A DNA stretch of 64,000 nucleotides from Podocnemis expansa (GCA_007922195.1 ML682029.1:235787-299786); one strand, 5' to 3'; numbered from the stretch's first letter, positions 22,240-34,539 are shown. Notes: a model not told the origin generated them from the sequence alone. Translations and numbers: made by a program.

Positions 22240-23345
22240 TAGAATCGTAGAAGATCAGAACAGGAAGGGTCCTCAGGAGATGATTTAGAGCAACTCCCTG
22301 CTCCTACCCACACCTAAATCCTTCCAGCCAGGGCTTTATCAAGGGAGGCCTTAAAAACCTTTAAGGATGGAGATCCCCCCCACCTCTCTAGGTAACCCAT
22401 TCCAGAGCTTCATCACTCTCCTAGTAAAAAGTTTTTCCTAATATCCGACGTAGACCTCCCCCACTGCAATTTGAGACCATTGCTTCTAATTCTGTCATCT
22501 ACGGCAACTGCAACTGTGAACAACATTGCTCCATCCTCCTTGGAAACGTCCTTCAGGTAGATGAAGACTGCTATCAAATCCCCTCTTGTTCTTCTCTTCT
22601 GCAGACTGAAAAAGCCTAAATCCCTCAGCGTCTCCTCAGAAGTCATGTGCTCCATCCCCCTAATCATTTCTTTTACCCTCCACAGGGCTTTTTCCAATTT
22701 GCCTTAATCCTTTCTCTAGTAGGGGACCCAAACTTGGACATAGTACTCCAAATGTAGCCTCCCTAATGATGAGTAGAGGAGAAGAATCATTTCCCTCAAT
22801 CTGCTGGCAATGTTCCCACTAATGCTGCCCAATATATTGTTAATCTTCTTGGTGATAAGGGCATATTACTGACTCATATACAGCTTCTAGTCCACCGTAC
22901 TATCTGGGTCCATTTCTGAAGCGCTAGTGCATAGACAGTCAACCCCCAGTCCATAGCAGTACTTGGGACTCTTCCATCACAAATGCAGGAGTCTGCATTT
23001 GTGCTTGTAATGAATCTCATCTGATTTTTTTTTTTTGTCCCAATCTTCCAATTTGTCTAGGTCACTCTGTATCCTATCCCTACCCTTCAGCATGTCTACC
23101 ACTCCCTCAGCTTAGCATCATCTGCAAATTTACTGAGGGTGCAATCCAGCCTCTTCTCCAGATCATTAATGAAGATGTTGAACAAAACTGTCCTGAGCAT
23201 TGATCCCTCAGGCACCCTGCTCATTACCAGCTGCTGTCTGTTCATTGAGCCATTGAACACTTCCCATTGAGACTCACGGTCTAGTCAGCTTTCTAGCCAA
23301 TTTTTAGTTCATTCACCCAACGCCTAACTTAACTTGCTGATGAAT
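22240..23345 (-). mobile_element. CR1 LINE fragment, minus strand
   Basis: The complement encodes EKALWRVKEMIRGMEHMTSE and LGFFSLQKRRTRGDLIAVF (22697-22500), the CR1 ORF2 C-terminus. Further upstream coding remnants of the RT region run to about 23345. 5'-truncated, frameshifted. A poly-T tract at 23028 is internal. Confidence 0.85.
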
Positions 23346-23461
23346 ACTGTAGGAGACAATATCAATACCTTTGTTAAAGGTCCACCAAAAGAGGAGTGTG
23401 ACCTGATCATATGACTTATACTTCCCTGTATTTACTTCCTTCCATTCTGTAAGTTCCCCCA

Positions 23462-23560
23462 TCTTCAAAGCATTTGACAAAGTGGGATTTTCCTCCCATG
23501 AAAGCGCATGTGATAAATAAATTTGTTAGTCTTTAAAAGCACCACCAGTCCTTTTTTATG
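23462..23560 (+). mobile_element. Solo PLE 3' tail
   Basis: TTTGACAAAGTGGGATTTTCC, TCCCATGAAAGCGCATG and AATAAATTTGTTAGTCTTTA in order. Includes a degraded hammerhead-like core. Confidence 0.65.
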
Positions 23561-23604
23561 ATATTTCTATTGACTGAGAATTCCTCTGATGTAAGTGTGA
23601 GAGC

Positions 23605-23770
23605 CTGCACCCCAGATCCAATCCGGTGTGCTGCTAGGATCCCCCAGTTCCCATTCCTGAACCATGATTTGTCCCACTTTGCCAAGTGACCACTCACTCC
23701 TGAGTCGGTCCACTCTGACATCTTGCATGTAATTCATCCAAGGCAGTGGGTATACGCCCTCTGACTACTC
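23605..23770. repeat. Direct repeat of the LTR U5-like end
   Basis: CACTCACTCCTGAGTCGGTC, CAGTGGGTATA and GCCCTCTG-CTACTCG recur in the same order at 24005-24180, the left end of an LTR-like block. The roughly 235 bp between (23771-24004) has no recognised content. Confidence 0.65.
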
Positions 23771-24004
23771 GTTACCTACCATGGTGGAGGAGGAACTTTG
23801 TCCCAGCGGTTAGTGGCCTTTCCTTCATTGTGATCTCTCAGTGCCCCAGGTGAATGGTGCTGTTTTGAACCTTGAAGCTTACCCTTCTTTGGGGTCAGTC
23901 CCCAGTGACCATTCTTGTGAATTGCTTTTTGCTGTGATCCCTGGGAGTATGGTCCCTCTTCCTAGGAATGTGCATCAGTTCAAAGTGGGGGAAACATTAC
24001 CAGA

Positions 24005-24964
24005 TGTGACAGGCTGCTCCCCAGATCTGGTGTGTGCCACTGTGAACCCTCTAATTCCCACTCCTGAACCCTGATTTGCCCTGCTTTGTCAAGTGACCAC
24101 TCACTCCTGAGTCGGTCCACTCTAGCCTCTGGCATGCAACCAGTCCCAAGCAGTGGGTATATGCCCTCTGGCTACTCGAGGATGATCTCCCAGCAAGCAT
24201 CCCTGGCCCCAGTTAGCACTCTAGGAGCAACTGTTTACAGAAATTGGGAACCACTCCCAACCATCAGACACTGTACATTTAACAAAGAAAGGGATTCTGC
24301 TTAGCCCCCTTCAGTCACACCCTCTTAAAACCACACAGCTGTAGATAAAACAACTACTAGTTTATTGATCAGATTATAATCCTAAATGAGCATATGGCCA
24401 GTCATGGCAGAATCACAGTATAAATAAGTCAGGCGAGACCACAACAAAATAAAAGGTAAAATATGCATGCAAACCTAATATTTCTACTTAAACTAACCTT
24501 ATAGGACAAACAAGTTTATGTTCTAGGTGTTTGGCTGTTAGATGTTTGCACAGCCAGTCTCTGCTTGAGGCCAGGCAGGGCCTGGATCTTGCCTGAAGTT
24601 GTTTCCAGATGGGGAGTCCCAAGCTAAAAGAGCCCCAGAGTCTTCCAGGTAGCTCTGTTTATCTCCCTGCTCAACCCGTCCCCTTTTGGCCAAGATGATC
24701 CCTTTATCTCTTCACAGACACTTTAATTAGCATACCTTTGTCTCTTACAGGTAGTTCTTTGCTCACTGCTGCTGGGAGAGACTTCTTTTTGTTCCCCCCT
24801 CTCTGAGGCATGGAAAGCTCATTACATGTAGAATAAGTTATTAGCATCCATAAAGAAACATTGCATGGTGTAACTGGCAACAAATCATACAATTCCAGTG
24901 TATAAGCAAACAGGAAAATCATACAAATCAAAACCCAGGGTGCACAGATATGCATTCCATCACA
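24005..24964 (-). mobile_element. Solo LTR-like element, minus strand (960 bp)
   Basis: Ends are TGTGAC... and ...ATCACA, giving the TG/CA termini of an LTR with 5-bp TGTGA/TCACA inverted ends. On the minus strand an AATAAA (in GATCAATAAACTAG) lies in the right place for a polyadenylation signal. No clear target duplication and no viral genes next to it. It may be a solo LTR of an old endogenous retrovirus or LTR retrotransposon; the family is not identified. Confidence 0.5.
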
Positions 24965-26105
24965 GTAAGCATTTCAATGAACCTCAGAAACACTCAAGTT
25001 TTATACTGCCAGAGGAGTTCACCATTACAGTAGCGATAACTCTTTAATGGCATCAGATGGTTCAAGAATGACACAGCTCCAGCAACTTTAGGTTGAGGGA
25101 TGGCCTTTTACTCAGCCAGGCTTAGAGAGAACTTGTTTGGGTTGTATTTTTCTGTGCATATTCTATACTTCCAGCCGCAACTGGTCAGCTGCAATATAGA
25201 GTGATATCAGTGGGAAACATCATCTACAGAATCTCCATCCATACTAGGCCAAAAGAAGAGTGTTTTGTGATAAACATCAGCTAATAAAAAAGGAAGCAGA
25301 AAAGACTGAGAAAGTGAGGGAGAACTCCTTTAATGGTGAGTTTAGTGCCGAATGAGACTGAATTAATTTCAAGTCTAACCAGCCTGTAATATTCTGGAAC
25401 ACTCTTCTGCAACAGAAACATTTTCAGCCATAATCAGGTTGACTTTTGTAGTGGAAAATACACCCTAACTGTATTTCTTATAAGCTGTGCAGAATAAAAA
25501 CTGCATTCCCTCAATTCTAAGGCACAGAACATCAATGAAGTCTGTGGGGCTGCACTAATATGCTCAATATCTGCCCTTTTAGCTTTGCAAAGGAAGGCTT
25601 GTTAAAGAAAGGGAAATGACAAGCTCTTTTGATTGAAAATCAAACATCCCCAGATTTTGAGGCTGAGAAGCATGAATTACTCCGCCTATTGACATGACAT
25701 CAGAAATCTTTATATGCATTGAAAAATTCATATATTCCAGTGTTTCTCAAAAGCAGCCACTGGGGGGGGGGGGTGTTTGGTTGGTTTATTTTAAATCAGG
25801 ACAATCTCCAAAGAATGGGTGCAGAGCTGTGGAGACAAAATAGTACATAGCTCTTGTAGATGCATATCTGTTACAAAGGGGAGTGAGATGTACCACAATA
25901 GTGTTAATGATTATACTATGTAGCCTCCTCTGGTGCTCAGTCAAGTCAGTAGAATAATTCTAGGCATGTAGCTGGCCATACACGTTTTCTGATGAAAGAG
26001 AGCTATACAGTGTAATGTGCAATTCATTGCATGTAGAGTTAGGGACAAGCTAATTATACAAAAACAGACAAGAAAAAAATGACACAAATTGAAGGAAGTA
26101 TCAAA
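24965..26105. other. Spacer, no gene seen
   Basis: AT-rich; includes a G11 run at about 25764. No coding or transposon signature recognised. Confidence 0.4.
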
Positions 26106-26533
26106 GGCTATGTTTACTATTTCTTTGGTTCAGACTTGCTAGACCAAACTAAAAAAGAGTCCGAGGTTAGTCCAAACTAGCCTAAGGCTAGTTTGGACTA
26201 ACCATGACTTTTTAGTTCTAACTTCCCTTGCTTTCTAGTTCTAACTAGTTTTTTAGTTCGAGCTAGGATGCGCAGCTAGTTGGAACTAATACCTTAGTTC
26301 AAAGTAAGCCTTAATCTGTGCCTACAATGCATCTAATTCTGACTTAAAGTTTGAACTAAGTGGTTAGTCCAAACTAACCAGGCAAACTTATTCATTCAGA
26401 CTAAGCTTTGCATAGTTCAAACTAAGAAATATCTTTGTTCAAACTAGGCAAAGCCTAGTGTAGATATGGGCTAAATTAGTCTGGACTAAGCTTGATTAGT
26501 GCAAACTAATTGGCTCGTGTACACGTAGCTAAA
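26106..26533. mobile_element. Palindromic Harbinger-like MITE (TTAGTCCAAACTAA type)
   Basis: Left end GGCTATGTTTACTATTTC, right end GTGTACACGTAGCT, flanked by AAA on both sides. Interior words TTAGTCCAAACTAG, TAGTTTGGACTAACC and AGTTCAAACTAAG are mutually complementary. Confidence 0.7.
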
Positions 26534-27268
26534 TTTTGATTTGTAAGGAATTAGGCCTTCAGAAGTATAAGCATAATTTAGGCCTGTTGAAAAGCAAATA
26601 GTGTTGTAAATGTAAAATCTCAGATTTTGTCTAGTAAGGAAAGGGTTACCAAAAAACAACAACAACAACAACAAAAAAAGCCATCAGCTGGGCTAACTAT
26701 CATTGCAACAGAACATCCTCTGATTTTAAGCTGCAAACACTCACAGCTGTAAATATTGGTCAGTAGCAAACTGTTTTGTTTTTAAAAGCCAAAGGAACAC
26801 TAAAAGCATTAATAAAAGGTGTTTATTGAAATTGTAATGCATCAAGGACCAAAAGAATAAGACTGTATCAACTCCAGCAATTTCTCAAGATTGTAAATTC
26901 AGGGGACAGAATCTCCCCTGTCTTTATCAGAATTTATAAGTTAATTAATTAGCAAATAAATTAAAAACTAGTGTATTAATATGTGTAATTACTAAGTGAA
27001 TTTGTATAAAGGTAATAAAAGGATGCGAGGAGGGGAGATATACCAGTCCTCGGACAACAAGGATACAGGTAGCTTAAAAAAAAAAAAAAAAAAGTAAAAC
27101 AAAAAAACCATAAGGACTCAAGGGCTGTGTTCACACAGCCCTCTTATTTCAAAACAACAGAGGTTGTTTGGTTTATAAATTTTTTTTCCCATTATTCAGT
27201 TGCAGGCATTAGTTTGCTCATGGGTGAGAAGTTAATGCTTGGATTTTCAGAGCAGGACATGTAGTTAA
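26534..27268. other. Spacer with simple repeats and a MITE left-end fragment
   Basis: (CAA)n at about 26656-26672 and a poly-A run at 27077-27093. 27123-27170 (GGCTGTGTTCACACAGCC, then CTTATTTCAAAACAAC) matches the left end of the MITE at 40862, so it is a truncated copy of that family. Confidence 0.55.
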
Positions 27269-28202
27269 TGTGACCTGGGCTTCCTGGGATAACCTTCTGA
27301 ATGTGCCAAAATCAGGGCAAGCTGCAAAACCAGGGGTCAAACCCCCAAACCACTGACAGGTGATACTTAAACCAGTCTCCCAGTCAGTAACAAAACATGC
27401 TCCTGACTCCCCCACTCTGGTCATCACCGAGCATAACACAATAGAAGCAGCCCCCTTTCTGCACATCAGTTCCTAAGGTCCCCTCTAGCCACTGGGTCTC
27501 TTTATGAAATAGGTTCTCCTGACCCCAAAGGGCCAGCCACATCACCCAGAACAATATAGGCCTGGATCTTACCCAAAATACCACGCTGCCAGCCAATACT
27601 TTAGTAACTAAAACTAAAGGTTTAATATAAACAGACAACAAGCTACTTATGAGAGATGTTAAAGGGTCAAAGTGAATCACATACATACAAATGATTTAGA
27701 GTCCATAGAAAGCAAATCCTTGAAGATCCTGTAGTTTGCAGATTAGTCCCACTCCTCTGGTGTGCACCCGGCAGCAGCAGCAGCTGGGTGGGTCTCAGTC
27801 CTTTGTTCAGTCCCAGAAGAATAGTTCCAGAGGCAGGTGTCGGTTGCAGACAGACTGAAGACTGAAGACTAAAGAGAAAATGGAGATGAGTCCCCTGCCT
27901 TTTATCTCAGAGTCCTTGCCAGATCAAAATGGAGTTGGGCCACATGGTCAGTCTGGGTAACTGGTCAAACAGGTTTCCTCTTGGGCCCACTGTAGCTGGG
28001 AGTCCCCTCCTGATGGGCCATCAATATGACAATAGTTTGCACACATCCAGTCAGGGATTGCTTTAGCTCAAACAACTTGGAACACACATAAAAACAAATA
28101 GATTTCTAATCTCCAATACAGGCATGATACCTACATACAAATCATATAATCATTCCTATCAAATTACAGCCTTTCTATTGATACCAAACATGACATATCA
28201 CA
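27269..28202 (-). mobile_element. Second solo LTR-like element, minus strand (~934 bp)
   Basis: On the minus strand it runs from TGTGATATGTCATG to CCAGGTCACA, again with TGTGA/TCACA ends. It contains GATAAAAGGCAGGGG (TATA-like), followed about 370 bp later by ATATTAAACC (possible polyA signal). No adjacent internal region or target duplication was found. The family is unidentified and boundaries rest on end symmetry. Confidence 0.45.
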
Positions 28203-29969
28203 TATGGATAACTGTAAATATGATATATCAATATGAAAAATAATCATAAACAGTCTCCTAGACCCAGACAGCATCACAGTTAGGACTCTAGATCTCTGGA
28301 CTTTGCCTAGAACTTGGACATTCAAACCCTTTAGATGGCTTTGGGAAATTCCACTTCCTATTTTTAATCTAGGGTTCAGGAAAATTGGCTCTATTTTTAG
28401 TCCATAAAGGGCTAATTCATTGTTCTCTTTACTTCTGAAGTAGTAGGTAAATGACATTCATTGAGGCGTTATAATGAATGAGATGGACCATTTGTCTCTT
28501 CCAGCATGGCTATTAGTATATTGTCACGTGCAGAAAAACTCATGGATGCTGATCCAAATTTGCTCTAACTTAGGGCAGCTTCAGTGAAGACAGAGGAGGA
28601 ACTTAGACTTACATGAGATGAGTAGTGACATTTCATGCTGGTTTTGAGAAAAAAAGAAACCAGTTGTGTTTCACAAAGGTTTAGAAATCAAACTACTGCA
28701 TTGGGATGCTGGGGAAAGTCATTTGTAAGTAAATGTTACATCCTAACAAGGAAATTTGTAGTATTAATTCTATCCCTGCCATATTCTGTGTGATTATTTT
28801 TAACATGTCTTTAATTTTATATTATATTTCTAGGGGCATCCCAAGCTTTAGTGATTGAATTTCTGCATATATGTAAAGAAGGTGTGAATGAGCTCCATCC
28901 TCCCAAGCTAGCTGTGGAGGGGAAATGGCTTCAGGCACAGCCTGTGTTTACATGAAGACAGCCACTCTGTCTAGGTACCCAGCACACAGAGCCGTTTTGC
29001 GAAGATGATCAACTTATCCTGTTGTTGCATTACAAATCACATGACATATTCACTTCACTTGAATGCCAAGCTAAGGAACTGTTGTTCCCCTTGTCTGAAT
29101 GCCAGGTAGTGGAAATGTGCTCAGCCTGTTCTGAGTGAGGGGGGTTGAGGTTACCCTCAACTGAATTCACTAAGCAAGATGCCCAAATCCCTTTTAAAAG
29201 CAGGTGATGTGGGCAGGTGTTACAGTCTTGGAGTGTGGTACTTATGTAGGAGTCCAAGACATGATTTCACCTATTTTTCCTCACTGTTTGAAGGTTGAGC
29301 TAATTAAGGCTCCATAAGAAGTCTTTGCTTTGGACTGGACAGCAATGTAGCTGAAATCACTTGCTGGGGGACCACGTTTCTGCTCAACTTCCTTCAGCCA
29401 TGAAGTTCTCTGACTGTCAGGTGAAAATCTGTGGAATTGGGTAGAACTTCAAAAGAATGAGCACCAGAGGTCTCAGTGGAGAAGCAGAGGGCAGCAGCAG
29501 ATAATGTTGTGCATCAGTCATGGCTGTTTCGATGACCAGTAGCAAGCATTGAGCAAAGGGTCTTCTTTCCTGGAAGGTGAATTCTGCGGCTATTCCTCTA
29601 AACTCTGGGTTTGTTCTGAATAAGGATAACAATGGTGAGTGGGATGCTCTGAGGGGAAGGGCACCTTAAAGGAACTTCTAATTGATGGACTTAGGTACCT
29701 GAGGCAAAAAAGGAACTTCCCAGCATACTCTGGGGTGGGCATTTCTGCTTCTGTGTTTAACCTTGTGAATCTTGCTTGTCGTGTTTTCACAGTCAATACT
29801 GATTTTCCTTCCCGCTTTATGAAAAGTTTATTTTTCACCCTCAACCTTTGTGCTTTCAGAAGGGGAAATGTTGCCTGTGGAGGTGCCCAAGGGCTGGTGT
29901 GTAAATCGTCACAGATCACTGGGCTCAAGGTGGTTTTGCGTGACATTGCTGGAAGGGAATCGCTAGATA
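28203..29969. other. Spacer, no gene recognised
   Basis: 29639-30007 is open for 122 codons and overlaps an opposite-strand open stretch. Neither has a recognisable domain, and the 3' end of each runs into PLE-tail sequence, so they are not called as genes. Confidence 0.4.
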
Positions 29970-30265
29970 CTGAACAAAAACAACTAGAGTCCTGTGGCAT
30001 CTTATAGAGTAACAGATTTCTTCAGGCATAAGCTCTTGTGGGCTACAATTCACTTGGTCAGTTGTATAATGTGGAAACTAGAGCTGAGAAGTATATGTAC
30101 ACATGCCAGGGTGGAGGCCAGAGCAAGTGTTAGGTAAGTCCATTCAGGGAGCAGATGGGACCAATTTACACTGATTGATCAAAGGGTGAGAATGTCTGAA
30201 CAGCTCAATCACTTTTTGTAATGTGTTAACCATTCCAAGTCCCTCTTCACACCCAACTGAACAGG
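29970..30265 (-). mobile_element. PLE 3' end, second subfamily
   Basis: AGAGTCCTGTGGCATCTTATAGAG, AGGCATAAGCTCTTGTGGGC and AATTCACTTGGTC follow the order of the main PLE tail but differ consistently in sequence (GGGCTAC stem instead of GGGAAAA). It continues into about 200 bp of 3' UTR-like sequence. Confidence 0.55.
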
Positions 30266-31290
30266 CCCTTTATACTTAGACACTGAATGTAGCCCTTGTT
30301 GCTACCAACTCCAACTAGCAGAAGGGTAACATACAGGAAAATCTCAGAGGTATTAACATGTCAGGAATGGAGGCTGGTCTTTGGAAAGTTTACAAGTGAA
30401 GATTGACTTAGTACAGCAACACAACATACCAGAGATACATCGGTTTGAACGTCATTGAACCTTTATAACACCTGGAGGAGTGATAGTGATGTCGTGAGGA
30501 ATGGTTTGGTCTGAAGGCTCCAGATAAAGCATCTATAAAAAATGACTACTTTAATAAAGTTTTCCCAGCATTCACCAAACCAAGCAAGGAGTCCTGTGGT
30601 ACTTAAAGAGTAAGCCAGCATTCGGGTTTCTGAAGAACCTAACTTTTAACGTGCTCTAGAGGCAAAAGCATCAAGCTTTGAAAGCTGATCTCCCACTCAA
30701 GGAGTTGGGGGCAAGAGTTAATTGAGCTTTCACTGTAGAGTTTTAAGGGAAATTATAATCCAATAAGGAGGGCAGCATATTCAGAGCTGTATAAGAAGTC
30801 TTTATTGAAAGAGAACTGAGAGAGAGATTGAGACGAGACAGACAGGTTTTCCTAGCACCTAAACGACTCTCCCATTTATCACTATGACAACCCCAATGAC
30901 CCTAGGTAGTCCAAAACACCACATTCACCAAATGATTTGGTGACCAGTTTTTCTTTTCTTTATGACATACTGGGTCACAGTCCTGGAAAGACTCACTCAG
31001 ATGCTTAACGTGAACCATGCGCTTGCTCTTGTTGAAAGGAAAGGAAAAAGTTCCATTCTTAAAGTGAAGAGCTGAGTGTGTCAAGAGGGAAATCAGCCCT
31101 AGGGTGGAGAGCCTGCACAAGGTTATTAACCACTTCAAGGACTGGATTTCCTCTATGGTTCTAGGACTTTGAAAGTTAAAACTTCAGAAGTGGCTGGTGA
31201 AGCTGACTCCACAAGGATGACTTTCATCCAATATAATTTTTAAACAGGGAGGGAAGAACAAGCAGAACCAGTAGACAAATTTTATGATGC
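30266..31290. other. Downstream spacer of keratin pseudogene 2
   Basis: Contains a short PLE-tail remnant at 30585-30630 (AAGGAGTCCTGTGGTACTTA). 30930-31140 is the complement of the gene 3 downstream block at 45080-45300. No gene. Confidence 0.5.
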
Positions 31291-31460
31291 AGCCTAATTT
31301 TTAGTGTAAGTGGAATTTGCAGTACATAGTTACAGGGAGAAAAGCTACAGAGCAGAAAGGCTATAATCCCAGTGTTTCAAGAAGAGCTGAGACTGATCAT
31401 CCAGCCCAATGGAACTCATTTCAGAGACAATTTTCTTTTTTTCTTTCTGTTTTTTTTTTT

Positions 31461-31507
31461 GTTTGTTTGTTTGTTTGTTTGTTTGTTTGTTTGTTTGTTT
31501 GTTTGTT
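31461..31507. repeat. (GTTT)n microsatellite
   Basis: About 12 uninterrupted GTTT units after a poly-T run. Its apparent Phe/Cys/Leu/Val reading frames are a by-product. Confidence 0.95.
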
Positions 31508-32060
31508 ATAACTGCAGAGTTTAATAGACAAGCACCTTGGAAACTCCTTCAAGTTCCTTATTTTACCTCAGTTGATGGAAACATAGAAGCAGAGAACTAA
31601 TTGCTTTTTCCATGATACAGCTGTCACAGCAAAGTTGAAGTCAGTTGTTAAAGGTCCATATAGATGGAAAGGATAGGACATGAAAGGCCTAATTCTTCTT
31701 GGCATCAAGGTCTCTTTTGCATCCAGAAAAGGGAGTTAAAATGAAAATAAATGTGACATATGTCGGTGACACAGCATCTGTTTCAATCCCACTGTGGAGC
31801 TAGTGTAAACAATCTGAGTGTTAGTCAGAATGGGTCCAGAGTTGAATACAAAAATTAACTGATGGTTGGCAAAGCTCTGGCAGAAATAGTTGCAAAGCTT
31901 AACAAGAGAGAACAAGGACTGAGCACACGCAGCTCACACTGAATTCAAGGGGAGCTATGTTTGCTTAGCACTTCTGGAAGCCAGAGCCATAGGGTCAAGT
32001 GTGAATCCCTATCTTGTTCATCCTTGTTTCTTCCTTTTCTCACAGATATTCCTCCTGAGT

Positions 32061-32489
32061 TTAACATACCCCACAGTGTACAGCAAAATACCTACCATCA
32101 TATCCCCCATAACCCCAATACCCTGGATAACCACAATATTCTCCATAACCACACAGGCCCCGTAAACATAATGTCCTGGGTACCCCAATATCCCCCATAA
32201 CCACTACATCTCCCTAAACCATACAGTTCTCCATAGTGGCCTCCATAACCTCCCCAGCCAAAAGAGTCCCAAACCTGGATCCAACCACAGGAGCTCCCGC
32301 TGCTTCCTGTCCACTGTGCTGAGGGAAAGTGGTCATGACTGGTCCTGGGAGGGTCACCACAGCTGGGGAGGGGTTGCTCACCACTTTGGAGTCAGGGCAC
32401 TGCCTAACACACGGCTCGTTACAGGTGCCACTAACTGGAGCAGGCTGGGCCACCCCACATTCTGGATAGCAGAGGCTGGAGAAAGTCAT
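32061..32489 (-). pseudogene. Beta-keratin pseudogene 2 (three frameshifts)
   Basis: The start ATG (32487-32489), Cys-rich head and filament core are intact: [35 protein letters not shown]. Soon after GAPVVGSRFG the frame slips, and translation would end at TAG (32214-32216) after 91 residues. Beyond it the normal Gly/Tyr-rich tail continues in other frames (near GYWGTQ, then [20 protein letters not shown], then RYFAVHCGVC and the ancestral stop at 32061-32063). Total length is 429 bp, still a multiple of three, so the shifts sum to a whole codon. The polyA site corresponding to ATTAAA in the sister genes reads ACTAAA (about 31300). Splice acceptor, exon 1 and TATA are intact, so it may still be transcribed. 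Assembly indels are an alternative explanation. Confidence 0.85.
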
Positions 32490-33377
32490 CCTGAGATGGA
32501 GGAATGCCTGAAACACACAGCAGAGAAGAGAGTCAAAACAGGCTATAGGTGCTGGTGGACAAAAGACTTTGAAACTCAGGTACCATTTTAGTGAGGTCCA
32601 CAAACATCCCTTGACAGAGAGGAGGAAGGGACTTAATCTCTGTGTTTGTGGACAATCATATCCTTTCATTTGAGGATTTAACCTCTACATGCAAAACAAT
32701 TGAGTCTGCTGTTAAAATGTGACTCTTTGGTTTTCCAAACCTTGGGAGTCACCAGTATTTGCTGATCAATAAACAGATACTTTATTTTTACTCCAAACAA
32801 AGAAGTCAGAGAAGCTCTTCAGCTCATGTAAAATTGCTTCTGCTCCATTGACATCCAAGGAGAGACAAAAATACATCTGAGGAGAAGTATTTTCAATGGA
32901 TATTTCATCTCAGAATAAAGTAAGAATTGCTAGTCTAGATCACACCAGTTGTCAGGTTAACCCTTTCTTCCATCCCCATTACTGAGGGGGTAACAGGTGC
33001 TTAAGAATGAACCCGTAGACCTCTGAATTGGCTATTACTGGACTAACCTGGGAAAATATCTTAATAAAGCTAAATGAAAAATGGCTGAGCCATTTTCTAA
33101 AGATATCAAAAATGTTAAAATCCCTCTATTCTGTTTCCATTTAAGATGAATTATAGTTCCCAATTGCATTTCGTACTCCTAAAGTAGTCCCTTTAGTGTC
33201 AAATCGTAAATGCAATAGTGCCTGCAACTGCATAATCATATGACATAATTATGAAACAATACTCTCATCACTTAAAAAAGCCCCAGAGAGTACATGCAAG
33301 ATTCAGTCTTAAAGAGAAAATGGACCCTCTTATGACATTTCTAGGGTTTGAAGGAGATTGAATCAACTTGGACTTAC

Positions 33378-33509
33378 CAAGTTCACTAAGGAGATGAAGT
33401 CTGCAGTTGTGTTTTCAACAGCCTTCAGTAGTGAGTGCTTTTATACAGTTCTGAGGACTGCCTGGAGGCTCCATGATGCCAAATGTGGAGGAGGTCCTAA
33501 TGAGTTAGC
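33378..33509 (-). promoter_or_regulatory. Exon 1 and core promoter of keratin pseudogene 2
   Basis: Minus strand: the conserved block GCTAACTCATTAGGACCTCC (33509-33485), TATAAAA (33445-33439), exon 1 ending TAGTGAACTTG at 33378, and donor GTAAGT (33377-33372). The exon 2 acceptor is TTTCAG before 32507. The intron is about 865 bp, with no gene inside. Confidence 0.75.
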
Positions 33510-34167
33510 AAACAAACTGAATTACCTTGATAAGTCCTCCTTTGAATGAAACTGTTTTCCTCAGGACTTTTGATTACTGGTCTAGTGTCAACATCAAATG
33601 GTGTGACATGCATGTTGCTCTCTTCAGATGTCTTTCATCTCCAAATTGTGTGGACCAATTGCATTTCTTTTGTCTTTCCCCTCACCTTGTTGGTGCCGCT
33701 GTGAGGATGAATGTCAAGGGGATTCAGAGTAGCACTGGGGCAGAACTGTCTGTGATGAACAGGAACCAAGTCTGGTCTTTTGAATACATGCTGGTTGTAA
33801 AGAGGGGTTGTGGGGCAGTTTATTCTAAACCTTCTAAGAAGGAGGGAATCATTTCTCTGCCACCTCACCACCTCCATTCCCAGGATGTCACATTCAATTT
33901 CATTTTAACCCAATGGAAATCATTCCACTGAATCCAGTTTGTTTGCTGTCAGGCCTTAAGTCTGAAATTCATCCTGTGGTGGGGGACTGTAAGAAGCCAC
34001 TGGACTTGTCTAGTCCCACTTTGAACTCTCAGACTAGGCCTTACATTTACGTAAGGGGAGCATGGGGCACTGTGATGGCCCTCTGCCTAGGGGTGGATTT
34101 CACACTACAGAGATACAAACTTGATGTAACATTGGTCCTCCACTTGCCTCAAAATGCTGCCTCAAAG
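33510..34167 (-). other. Upstream region of keratin pseudogene 2
   Basis: Homologous to 56504-57150 upstream of gene 4: TCCTTTGAA, CTGTTTTCCTCAGG, TGTGCTCTTCAGA and GGATGTCAA order. No gene. Confidence 0.5.
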
Positions 34168-34539
34168 GCTATGTCTGCATTAGGAAAAGTTAGTTCGAAC
34201 TTCTTAGTTCAAACTTATAAGTTTGAGGTTAGTTCAAACTAACCTCGAACTTATTAGTTCAAACTAGTCCATTTTGCTGGTTCAAACTAACTGCCATTAA
34301 TTTGAACTTATTATGTTCAAACTAAGGGTTAGTCCTGGTCTCCACTGTACTTAGTTTGAACTAATGCTTGAACTAAGTACTTAGTTCGAACTAACCGGTG
34401 TTTGTTACTAGTTTGAACTAAGTGTTCATTAGTTCAGACTAAGGAATTCCTTAGTCTGAACTAATAAAAGCCTGATGTAGACAAGCAATAAGTTAGTTCA
34501 TATTAAGCCTCCTTAATTCCAGCTGTCTTGCCAGTACAG
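34168..34539. mobile_element. Palindromic Harbinger-like MITE (TTAGTTCGAACTAA type)
   Basis: Ends GGCTATGTCTGCATTAGG and CCAGTACAGACAAAGCC; AAA on both flanks. The interior repeats AGTTCGAACT, TTAGTTCAAACTAA and related palindromes many times. Confidence 0.75.

Noticed and set aside
27122..27141. Near-palindrome GGGCTGTGTTCACACAGCCC as a transposon excision footprint
   Set aside because: The sequence to its right continues as the left arm of the 40862-type MITE, so it is a truncated left end, not two ends joined.
29639..30007. 122-codon open stretch on the plus strand, with another on the minus strand
   Set aside because: No recognisable domain, no promoter or splice context, and its end runs into PLE-tail repeat.
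31317..31600. Phe/Cys/Leu/Val-rich hydrophobic peptide frames
   Set aside because: Produced by the (GTTT)n microsatellite.
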